Of a stretch of 64,000 nt of DNA, positions 11,216 to 20,606 are shown piece after piece. The stretch is from Dicyema japonicum (lineage: Eukaryota > Dicyemida > Rhombozoa > Dicyemidae). The stretch's first letter is position 1. Each line of letters starts with the position of its first letter. The stretch lies in assembly GCA_011109175.1 (NCBI GenBank), contig RDEW01000024.1, positions 179,199 to 243,198 of the forward strand, in the 5' to 3' direction. A model generated the notes under the pieces. That model ran no database searches and was not told the DNA's origin. It was given only the letters and a program-made list of their open reading frames with translations. A program made the translations under genes and the position numbers.

Positions 11216-11845
11216 CTAGCAGGCCATAATGGAGACCTTAAAATAAATTAGAATATTGTTGACAATTTAATTTTGAATAAATTTCATTTTCCATAATAAT
11301 AAATAAATATTAATTTAAAAAAGTTTGTAGTCGATGATATGATTATAAATTATAAAAATAAAAGTATATTGATTTTGATACAGTTAGTGAGTTTTAGCAT
11401 CTAAATAAGTATTAACTTAAGGATGTCACGACATGTATATGATTGCTGGATTTCGTAGCTTATACAGCGGTATATTTGAAGGTAAAAATACCTCTGCAGA
11501 TCTCCAATTCGAGTAGAAGATATAAGATTCCCGTAGACGAACAGAATTCTAGCGTCCAAGGAGGAAGAGAACAGGATGTTTCAACTGCGACCGGAAAAAT
11601 TTTGCTCGTTTCGACCACTCGCCCTAAATGTTAGTTCTGCCTAAGGTGAGGTTTAGGTAATGAAAACATTACTCCAGCTTGTCGGAAGGGCTATAAAAAA
11701 TAATCAAAGATCTCTGGGATAAATATTAGCAATCGACTAACATTGCCAAGGTCCAGTTAGAAGAATCTTCATTGTTTTTGAGGTAGACAGACAAATTAGG
11801 GTGTTGCCGGATGAAAAGTAACAAATACGAAGGATATTCGTAAGA
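11216..11845. other. no supported gene; one dispersed repeat
   Basis: The piece at 11,632-11,700 (gttctgcctaaggtgaggtt) is a diverged copy of 2,106-2,180. The open frame at 11,443-11,634 matches nothing I recognise. Confidence 0.35.
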
Positions 11846-11849
11846 TAAT

Positions 11850-12150
11850 AATTTTTATTTAATAACTTCAGTCTTACAATTTTTGGCAAGCCCGGCACAA
11901 ACAGTCACAACAAATTAGTCAAGTCAAAAACTCAAAGAAGAATGTCTGCTTTTTCGAGTAGATCCATCCTCAAAAATTACAGGCTTCCGGTTCAGAAGAG
12001 GAGAGGAGAAGAAGGTTCGCCTTCTATTTTCATCAGACGTCCCACCGTAGCAGACATCACTTCATTCTTCGTCGTAAAAGTTTTCATAATGGACAATCTT
12101 CACCAGAGGACTTGGTCAAAGAAATTCAAAAAAATAATATATAAAAATAA
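11850..12150 (-). repeat. dispersed ~300-bp repeat, copy 1
   Basis: Shares cttacaatttttggcaagcc and the following ~250 bp with 25,520-25,790. On the minus strand both read as a diverged protein segment (KNEVMSAT here, KNEMLSST there) followed by a TTATTTATT-like end. A LINE 3' end is plausible, but I see no polymerase motif to prove it. Confidence 0.45.
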
Positions 12151-12200
12151 ATTAATTTAAATTATTATAAAATAATATTCAAGTAATTAAAAAGCAGAAA

Positions 12201-12860
12201 ATGGGTCATTTAATAGGTCGCAGAAATATATAATTTCTTAGTTATATTTATTTACTTAATCGTCTTTAATGACAGAGTCAATGCTAAAAGTAAAGAGTAT
12301 AAGTTTCCAATTGGATTGCAAAGGTCGATGATAGAGTTTCAGCAGTTATGAGTGGATTAATATTCCTGAGCTATTATAAGCTTGGAACAGTATGGAAGAT
12401 TTAAATTTAGATCGATTACATTGAATTTAATATCGGGAGAATGTTAATAGCCGATGAAAGCTGTCCGCAACTCATATTGAGAGATAAATACTCTTCTGAT
12501 TATTTCAACTTAGTTTTTGATTTTAAGCAAAAAGATGATCTTGTTATTATATATAAAATTTCTCTCGTTGCTAAATGTATTTAAAGAACCTTTATTTTAG
12601 TTACAATTTTTTATGAATGGGTCAACCTGACGCATAAAATTGGTGAATATTGCCAATGCAATGAAGCATTAAGCTTACTGCGGAAGAAATTTAGCATAAA
12701 AATGTGGAACTTTAAATTTCAACTTTTAAGAAACGACACAATTATGGATTTCGTCGGAGAAAGTTTAGTTTATTTAATTTCAGACGGAGACTGTAAATGT
12801 GAAAGTTTTCAAAATTTAAATACAACGATGCAAAAATTTAAAAACACTGGAATTAATTAG
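12201..12860 (+). pseudogene. MGxLI membrane-protein family, copy 1 (decayed)
   Basis: Paralog of the gene at 13,962-14,738. ATG at 12,201 gives MGHLI; intron 12,217-12,241 (25 nt) then leads into a hydrophobic signal-like stretch, VIFIYLIVFNDRVNAKSK. A second intron, 12,577-12,600 (24 nt), lies before EWVNLTHKIGEYCQCNEALS, followed by WNFKFQLLRND and a second CxC (GDCKCES). The frame is broken near 12,330 by a missing base, and again before 12,420. The frame stops at 12,860 without the C-terminal membrane helix. The conserved introns show it derived from DNA duplication, not from a retro-copy. Function unknown. Confidence 0.6.
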
Positions 12861-12864
12861 TCAT

Positions 12865-13900
12865 AACTGGTAGATTTTTTCAATGACTTCATTTTACTAA
12901 TCCACTCTCTTAAAAAGTATTGCAAAGCTCCTGACTTTATGATAAAAAGACATGTCCTCATAAATCTTTTAAGAAATTATGTGACTTACTAAAAACTAGT
13001 TCATGTAGATTTATTATCTAAAAAGTAGGTCATTTAATGTGAAATTGTAGTCTCATCAAATGGACCATGAAGTCTTTCAGAATACTTAAATATTAACACA
13101 TTACCTAATCTGTCATATATTTCTAAAGATATTGGTAGATAAAGCTAAAAACTCATTCGGACAAGATCAGGATACTCATTGGGGCATCTGAAATACGATG
13201 ACTGAAATGAATTCAAGGGAGGAAATCAAAAAGTAGCAACCTTAATCGCTGAGGAAATTCGAATCATTGAAAAAATACATATTCATGAATCAAGAAAAAA
13301 TTCACATGAATAGTGAAGGACGGTCCCTTCATATGCGACCAACCATCAGCTCTCAATGGATGAAGATGCCACGATGATTAGCATTGTTGATGAACTAGAA
13401 TGTTTTATGATGCGGCCAGCCTAGCGATGTTTCTGCATATCAGTCACAAATATAAAATTTCTGGCTGGGAGAGCATCGATATTCGATGAAATAGGAAGAT
13501 ATCATTACTTGGTTGTCTTAGAAGATAGGTCTGTGGCCTTATAAAGACGAATGTGATAAATTCTATTAACGATGACTCAAAATCAAAGATTTATTAAACA
13601 CAACACTAAACAATGTTAAATCTTCAAGACAGATAATGAGCATGCGATTTCCTTGTTAAATTATTATATTGGTCTTATCAGCATCGAACCTGGTGAATTT
13701 GAAGCCATTGACAAAAATATAAGACTAATACTCGCAAAGGCCTTAGAAAAGTCTTACTTAAATGTTTAAAAAAGTACAACAGTACAAATTGATGGAAATA
13801 AAAATATCTCCAAATCAATGCTAAGAGATTGAATTTGCTTTTTTCCTAATTTCGGTATCTTAGATTTCATCTTTATACCAATAAATATTTAATTTAAATA
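12865..13900. other. spacer between membrane-protein copies
   Basis: No frame of note. The end near 13,900 rejoins the sequence found just upstream of copy 1 (about 12,140), so 12,140 and 13,900 mark the start of a tandem duplication unit. Confidence 0.4.
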
Positions 13901-13961
13901 AAAATAAATTAATTTAAATAATTATGAAATAATATAATTTTAAAGAATTAAAAAGCAGAAA

Positions 13962-14738
13962 ATGGGTCATTTAATAGGTCGCAGAATATTTATTATTTCT
14001 TAGTTATATGCAGTTACTTAATCGTCTTTAATGACAAGTCAATGCTAAAAGTAAAGATTATAAGTTTCCAATGTGGATTGCAAAGGTCAATGATAGAGTT
14101 TTAGCAGTTATGAGTGGATTAATATTCGTGAGCTATTATGAGGAAGAAGAGTATGAGAGATTTAAATTTAGATTAAAAATTTTGAATTTGGAGGCGACGG
14201 GATGTTAGTCGTTGATGAATGGTCCTCACAAGTCAAATTAATTGAAAAATATTCACGAGATCATTTTAATTTAGTTTTCAATTTTGAACAGAAGGATGAT
14301 CTTGTTGTTATATATATAAAATTTCACTCGTTCATGAATGTATTTAAAGGACCTTTTTTTAGCATTAATTTTGAATGAATGGGTTAACCTGACCCATAAA
14401 ATTAGCGAATATTGTCAATGTAGAGTATTCTTCTTACTGGATAAGAAGAAATTCATCGTAAAAATGTGGAACTTTACGTTTCAACTTTTAAGAAACGACG
14501 AAACGATCGATTTTGTTGGAAAGAGTTCAGTTTATCTAATTTTAGACAGTGATTGTGAATGTAGACATTTGAAAACCGCATATACAGCAATGCAAAATTT
14601 TATAAAAATTTGAAACGATTCCTCCCGATTATCCTTGGATTTGTAGTGGCAGGTATTTCGGGAATTTTGGTGATAATATACATTAAATTCAAATATAGAG
14701 AAGATTATTCAGATTTGAATCTAATTTTTCGTAGCTGA
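13962..14738 (+). CDS. MGxLI membrane-protein family, copy 2
   Basis: Unrecognised single-pass membrane protein. ATG at 13,962 gives MGHLI; intron 13,978-14,003 (26 nt); then a hydrophobic leader ICSYLIVFND. An ectodomain follows with KFPMWIAKVNDRVLAVMSG and NLVFNFEQKDDLVVIY. After intron 14,340-14,362 (23 nt) come NEWVNLTHKISEYCQC, WNFTFQLLRND and a second CxC (SDCECRH). The last segment, RFLPIILGFVVAGISGILVI then IYIKFKYRED, is a membrane helix with a short charged tail. Likely topology is type I (signal peptide, outside domain, one helix). It aligns end to end with the minus-strand genes at 36,992, 48,163 and 59,205. Small indels (near 14,035, 14,200, an extra TA near 14,315, and 14,610) break the frame; they may be assembly errors. 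No known family is recognised; the tail only loosely recalls LAMP-type proteins. Confidence 0.6.
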
Positions 14739-14799
14739 TTGATTTTTTCCTTTTTCTTGAATTGATTAAATTTTATTAAAATTAAACAGTTAAACTGAA

Positions 14800-15010
14800 C
14801 ATATTTTAGGGAAATGAATCGTTAGGCTTTTTCTCTGACAATAACTATCGAGATAAGCTCTCGAAGTCATCTATACTCAGGTAAATCTCTGATGACCCTT
14901 TGGATTATTGAGCCGATCCAATAGAGTAGATCGTCTCCTGTGGGTCAAGGATTCCTGACATCTCAACAGAAAATGGGACTAAGAAGTGATTCTCAAAATC
15001 CTTTCGTAGT
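14800..15010 (-). pseudogene. endonuclease-retrotransposon tail fragment
   Basis: Minus-strand frames read EMSGILDPQE and later a broken IGS and SL.IHFP, which is the decayed end of the 263-458 type tail. The same DNA is repeated at 17,790-17,905, so the insertion preceded the tandem duplication. Confidence 0.45.
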
Positions 15011-15556
15011 TCTTTCTATTATGATTCTCGGCTTGGTTAAAACCATTAACTAGATCCAAAACTGTGTCCAAATTTTTTTTGAGAGTATGTACCACTTTCT
15101 TAGAGAATTGCAAGGAATCTTAATTTTTATTATAAAAAGACACATCCTAATAATTTTTTCTGAGAAATTATGTGCCTAACTAAAAACTATTCCATTTCAA
15201 TCATTCAAAATGGAATAGTGTCAATCAAAATGAGAATGTCAGAAATCAGTGCCAATCAAAATGAGAATAGTTGAGTTAACCTCAAATTAGTATAAATGAC
15301 TCTCCAGTATACAAAGTTTGGAGGAGGTCGCAGAAGGAAGAATTATTGTCGTATGAATTTATCTCAATTTATTTATTTACATAACCCAAAAAATAACGAG
15401 AAAGAAAGTAATAGAATCGAACTAATTAGGTGATATTGGTTTCCCTAATCGGTCTACCTCATCGAGGAACTACCGCTTTTCGGAACTGCTTCCGTTTGGA
15501 AATTATTTGTTAACGTGATTGCAAGTCGTTCTCTATTTTGGTGGTACACAGTGCTA
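14904..15556. repeat. ~650-bp direct repeat, left copy
   Basis: From gattattgagccgatccaat to tctattttggtggt this stretch recurs at 17,788-18,405 with only small indels. The copies flank the minus-strand LINE at 15,557-17,697. Apart from the endonuclease-tail fossil it encodes nothing I can see. Confidence 0.8.
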
Positions 15557-17697
15557 TTTATTATTATTATTAAAGCACTTTCACGAAAGCCATAATGATT
15601 ATAGCCCCGCATGTGCAACACTCAAAGAAACAATATTTATAGTTAGTCTTTTCCATCTTCCTCTGTCGAATGCGAGTGATCTCAATTCGTCCAGGTCGTC
15701 TCCCGTCTTTAGATTTTTTCTCACACGATTTAAGTCTTTGTTTAAGGCTGTCGGAAATGTCGATCTAGGTCGACTGCGGAAGGGTTTTTCGCATCTGTCA
15801 AAGTAATCTTCCATCGCTTTGTTAGCGGGTGCGTCCGGGTTCATTCTTAGTACATGCCCAAATAGCCTCCACCGGGCATCTATCACATCCTTGCTGATGT
15901 AAGAACACATACACTTGTTGTAGATACCAGTGGTTGATATTCTACGTGGCCACTCCATTCCGAGTAAGCTTCTTAGTTGCCTTCTATGGAACGAATCCAG
16001 TTTCAATAGTTCGTTGAAGGAACTTCCCCATGTCCCAGCGTTATACAGTAGGATCGGTTTCACAAACGCGTTGTAAAGCCTGCATCTGATGTCAATTCCA
16101 AGTCCTTTGGCCCTTAGCCATCCTTTCTTCAGTTTAGCCATTGCCGCATTTGCCAGTGTTTTCCTCCTTAGTACATCTTCAGCGTCTCCTAGTAGAGAGC
16201 CGAGCTTATTAGTACGTCTCCATCTTTCATGAGTAATATCGTCTTCTCTTTTGATTTCCGTAATTTCAGTTTTGTTAACATTTACGCTGAGAAACCATTT
16301 CTCAAGCTCCGCAGGTGCATTTTCTAGCAGGTGTTGGAGTGCGGTCACATCCCGTGATACAAAATCCACATCATCCGCATAAGATGTCTCTTCTATGTCT
16401 CCTATATAGCATTTACGGAGGTCGCGGAGTGCAGATTCAAGGTATATGGTGAATAGTAAAGGGGAGAGGGAATCACCCTGGGGTGTCCCAATCGTTGTTT
16501 TGAAACTGCGGGAAGTTGCTCCTTCTGTCCTCACAGATAGTCTTGTGTTCGCAAGTAGTAGTCTGATTATCCTAACCGACGATTCATCCAATATTTGCTC
16601 AAGCACATTCATCAGTTTCTGTCTGTTTATTGAGTCGAAAGCTCTGGAGAGATCTATTCCCAACACGGTTGTTGCGCTCTTGAATCTTTGGTGCGTTGCG
16701 CAGCGCCATCTGTGGCTCCATACAATGTCTGCCGTAGACCTCCCTTCTCGGAACCCACTTTGACTTGCTGGTAGGTATAGATCCCCACACCCTTTATCCG
16801 GCTTAGTGCAATGTTTGCCAGCACCTTGCGTATCGAATTCAGAAGTATTATCGGGCGGAGATTTTCTACTGGTCCTTTTGATTTGTTCGGTTTTTGTATG
16901 GGTATTAATAATCCATTTCCAAGTCCTAGATCGGTATTAGTTTCAAAGACGTCATTTAGGGTTTTTGCAATTGTGTCGCTAAGTTTTTTTGGCCCATATT
17001 TTAGGAGCTCAGGGCTTATGTTGTCCGGCCCAGCACTCTTGTTGTTCTTCAGTTTATTTATCGCTAATTCCACCTCTTCCACTGTGATTGGGATTTTTAG
17101 CGCCTTTGCTTTCCTTGGAAAGGGGAAAGTCATTATTTTCTTTATTCAACAGTGTTTCGAAGTGTCGTGCAATCAATTCTGCTTTTTCTTTCGGGTTACC
17201 CACGAATTTTCCATCTTTGTCTTTGATGTGAAGGATGTTTTGTCCTTTCTTTGTCCGCAGCAGCCGCAAAGCCGCATACATCCTTGAATTGTCCTTTAGG
17301 CATTCCACTTCTTTTAATAAGGATGTAATAATTTCCGGTGAGTGTTTTTTATTCATCTGTTTGATTTTCAACTGTAGTTCCCTTTATTGGATATTGAGCT
17401 CCTTTTTTTACTCTCGTCTGACGTGTTTGCCGCTTTTAGTCGTAGCTCTCTGCAATGCTTTGCCATATTTGGCACGTTCGGGTGGTGATCCAATTTTAGG
17501 GCGTGATGATTTCGGACTCCAAGGCATATTTTGGCCGACTTGGAGATTGCCTGTTTTGTTTCATCCCACAGAGTTCGTACTGATGAATCTGGTGCGGTTT
17601 TCACCATAAGAGTCTCTATTTATTCGTGATATTTAGCTCTACAAGTTGGCTCTAACCACAATTTTTCTGTCTGAAAGTATATATTGGGTCTTTGTCT
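15557..17697 (-). mobile_element. LINE-B, 5'-truncated, reverse-transcriptase region
   Basis: Minus-strand frames, read 17,607 to 15,599, form one polymerase with a few frameshifts. In order: INKLKNNKSAGPDNISPELL, LRPIILLNSIRKVLANIAL, LGIDLSRAFDSINRQKL (motif A), GTPQGDSLSPLLFTIYLE (motif B), TSYADDVDFVSRD (catalytic YADD), and a C-terminal ARWRLFGHVLRMNPDAP domain. The 3' end carries an (ATT)n tail near 15,560-15,573. The endonuclease part is missing here, but matching 5' sequence with an endonuclease is found at 45,366-46,330 and 57,690-58,820. The overlap (about 17,380-17,695 against 58,550-58,820) ties the two halves into one family. Confidence 0.85.
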
Positions 17698-18410
17698 AGG
17701 TCGCAGAATATTTATTATTTCTTAGTTATATGCAGTTACTTAATCGTCTTTAATGACAAAGTCAATGCTAAAAGTAAAGATTATAAGATTATTGAGCCGA
17801 TCCAATAGAGTAGATCGTCTCCTGTGGGTCAAGGATTCCTGACATCTCAACAGAAAATGGGACTAAGAAGTGATTCTCAAAATCCTTTCGTAGTTCCTTC
17901 TATTATGATCCTCGGCTTGGTTAAAACCATTAACTAGATCCAAAACTGTGTCCAAATTTTTTTTGAGAGTATGTACCACTTTCTTAAGAGAATTGCAAGG
18001 AATCTTAATTTTTATTATAAAAAGACACATCCTAATAATTTTTTCTGAGAAATTATGTGCCTAACTAAAAACTATCCATTTCAATCATTCAAAATGGAAT
18101 AGTGTCAATCAAAATGAGAATAGTTGAGTTAACCTCAAATTAGTATAAATGACTCTCCAGTATACAAAGTTTGGAGGAGGTCGCAGAAGGAAGAATTATT
18201 GTCGTATGAATTTATCTCAATTTATTTATTTACATAACCCAGAAAATAACGAGAAAGAAGGTAATAGAATCGACTAATTAGGTGATATTGGTTTCCCTAA
18301 TCGCTCTTATCTCATCGAGGAACTACCGCTTCTCGGAACTGCTTCCGTTTGGAAATTATATGTTAACTAGTCTTCAAGTCGTTCTCTATTTTGGTGGTGC
18401 GCAGTGCCAG
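17698..18410. repeat. third copy of the membrane-gene unit, internally deleted, with right copy of the ~650-bp repeat
   Basis: 17,699-17,788 repeats the first exons of the membrane-protein gene (13,978-14,065), then jumps directly to the sequence that lies downstream of that gene (14,904 onward). About 840 bp, including most of the gene, is therefore deleted relative to copy 2. Confidence 0.8.
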
Positions 18411-18970
18411 TAGGTATAAAAAGAAATATTCTCATCTCTTGCCTAGTCAAATAGTTGCATGTGTGGCTCTCTTGGGCCTATGCTCTGAGTTGAGTTAAAC
18501 CATAATACAGGTCCAATTTTTGACCTCATTCCATACTGACTGATCTAAATTTTCTGCATAACAGACTTGACTATATATGACTTATATAATTTCTTGCTTG
18601 TATTTTTATTCGTTAAATTTCTTTGGATATACAGGAAAAATCCTTTTCAAGTATCACGTCCATCCATATCGGCCATTGTGTGAAGAGAAAGCATATTTTA
18701 TAGCAGAAAGGATTTAAAACCGGATGCTACGCAAATCTAACAATTCTATTCAGAATTTCAGTTTCTAATATTTCATACATTTTTACCTTGGTTACGCGCA
18801 CGAGAATATCAAATTCAAGGCTTTCACTCATAATAAAGTTAAGTAGACTTTATGCTTTTTTTAGACTTTTTGTTTTATTTAAAAAACAAAAACGCTATAA
18901 GTGCAGAATATTATATTTTAATGAACTCTTAGATTGTTTGTAATATAAATTGAATTTCGATAAATTGAGT
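18411..18970. other. no supported gene
   Basis: No repeat relationship or conserved frame found. Confidence 0.35.
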
Positions 18971-18972
18971 GA

Positions 18973-19170
18973 ATGCTGGTCTTGCTGCTAACATTTATTT
19001 TTCTTACAGACAACTCCAATGGTATATTAAGTTTTATTCTAATAGATCATTTTTACAATAGCAATAATTCTACAGGTGGTACGCATGTACCGTATTTAAA
19101 AGCAAGGTCAATTAGAACACATTCAGAACCCCATGACCCGCCAACAGAATATTCAAAAAGAATTGATTAA
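18973..19170 (+). CDS. possible small secreted peptide
   Basis: A 65-codon frame begins MLVLLLTFIFLT, a typical signal-peptide core, and ends THSEPHDPPTEYSKRID. A GT...AG segment of about 24 nt (19,022-19,045) inside it would fit the micro-introns of this genome, and its removal keeps the frame open. Nothing else supports it and I recognise no family. It may equally be an exon of a larger gene. Confidence 0.3.
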   Translation: MLVLLLTFIFLTDNSNGILSFILIDHFYNSNNSTGGTHVPYLKARSIRTHSEPHDPPTEYSKRID

Positions 19171-19499
19171 TTCTTTATTAACTGGCTTATTTAACATGAT
19201 TTTCCATTATTCTTAGATTAAAGTTAATTAGTCTATATTTTGAAAGCAGCAGTAAAAATGAGACTATGTTGCGAATCAGCCAAGCGCTATTGAGTTTGAT
19301 TAGTTTACAGGCATTATCTTGCTACTGATTAAGTTTGTGGATTCCTGCCTTGTACATCTCCCTTTTAGCTTGCTTCACAATAAAATGAAGCATAGTTTTT
19401 TATCTGACTATATGTTTACTATAAAAACGAAAGTAGAGAATTGCAGCTTTAATTTCGGTTATTCCCAGTCTCAATTGCGAAGGAATGGGATGAGATTAG

Positions 19500-19740
19500 G
19501 TTTTTTAGTTTTTTGAAGGAAGTGTAAAAACTGTCTGAGGGATGTAAATGTTTCCAAAACAAGAAAAACAAACGTTGGATCATCGGTGAGGTCAACATGT
19601 TTTAGACGCTTTTCAGTGAACAGTCAGTGGCATCACTCTGGAGATGGTCATGAAGCGAAAGTGTCCCACTTTCCACGTCTCAGAATATCTAATTCGTCTA
19701 CACATACTGACGGTTTGAGTACTGAAGGTAAATAAGTATC
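19500..19740 (-). pseudogene. diverged copy of the unrecognised gene fragment at 7.9-8.1 kb
   Basis: Minus-strand text matches 7,925-8,130 over about 200 bp at clearly diverged level. The best frame carries WDTFAS and VDLTDDPTFVFLVLETF then LHFLQKTKK, with stops. Its family is unknown. The flanks 19,171-19,500 and 19,741-20,270 show nothing else. Confidence 0.4.
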
Positions 19741-20375
19741 GTCAAAAAATAGTTAAATGACTTTGTTTAAGACTTTATGCCGGGAGACTACTTCTGCACT
19801 TTTCCAATGGCGAATGGATTAGTTCATAACCGTCAATCCTCTAATCGCGTAGGTGTTGATGTGGGAAACAGATCTTTATTATAATTCACAGTAAGAATCT
19901 GACCCAAAGAGAGTCATCGTCACGAAAAGCCTCCAATGATGAAAAAACTTTCATTTACTGAAAAACCATCCAGATTCTATCTGAGATCTTTGTCACTGCA
20001 ATTTATTTTTACTGAAATCTTTATCGTCTTTAAGAGTTAGAACCTTACCACACTCAAACGGCATTACGTAGTGGTTCCTTATTCTCAATTGCTGTCACGT
20101 GAGGCAACACTAGTCAAGTAGGCGGGATAAATAGTTCAAAACATTATACATGTTCTGAGATATTATTTTTAGTGAAGTTTAGGAAAGTTTATTCGTAAAG
20201 TAATGTCTCTAAATTTATCCTTTAAAATTTCCATAAAAATGTTTATTTTACAAAGTCCGTTAATTTTCAGCCCCGAATGCCTAGATTGTTTAAAAAGATG
20301 AGGAGTTTTGTTAAACAAAATACAGATATAATTGAAACTACTAAAACACCATTTTATACACCAATTTCATTTTGA

Positions 20376-20606
20376 ATGGCAACAGTAGAAGCTTCTACTC
20401 AGACAGAAGAACCTGTGAAGGGAAAGAAAGAAGAAATCTCAACACAGGTCAATGATGGTGAATGTCAACTTGATTATTCACAAACTTTGAAAAAATTAGA
20501 GAAAAGCATTATAGAAGTAACGAAAACAAAAAAGGATACGAAGCATTTATTGGATTTGGTGGCGATCCTAAGAGGAGGGATCAGCCACCAAAAAAATCAG
20601 AAGTAA
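20376..20606 (+). CDS. LINE-A ORF1 remnant (C-terminal, coiled-coil-like)
   Basis: 76 codons, VEASTQTEEPVKGKKEEIS then a Leu/Lys-rich KKLEKSIIEVTKTKK segment that could form a short coiled coil. The zinc-knuckle part of ORF1 is missing; it can be seen in the fragment at 38,380-38,700. The start ATG (20,376-20,378) lies in the target-site duplication, not in the element, so it was acquired by chance in frame. It overlaps the polymerase frame by about 130 nt in a different register, suggesting coupled translation or frameshifting of the two proteins in the intact element. Confidence 0.65.
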   Translation: MATVEASTQTEEPVKGKKEEISTQVNDGECQLDYSQTLKKLEKSIIEVTKTKKDTKHLLDLVAILRGGISHQKNQK

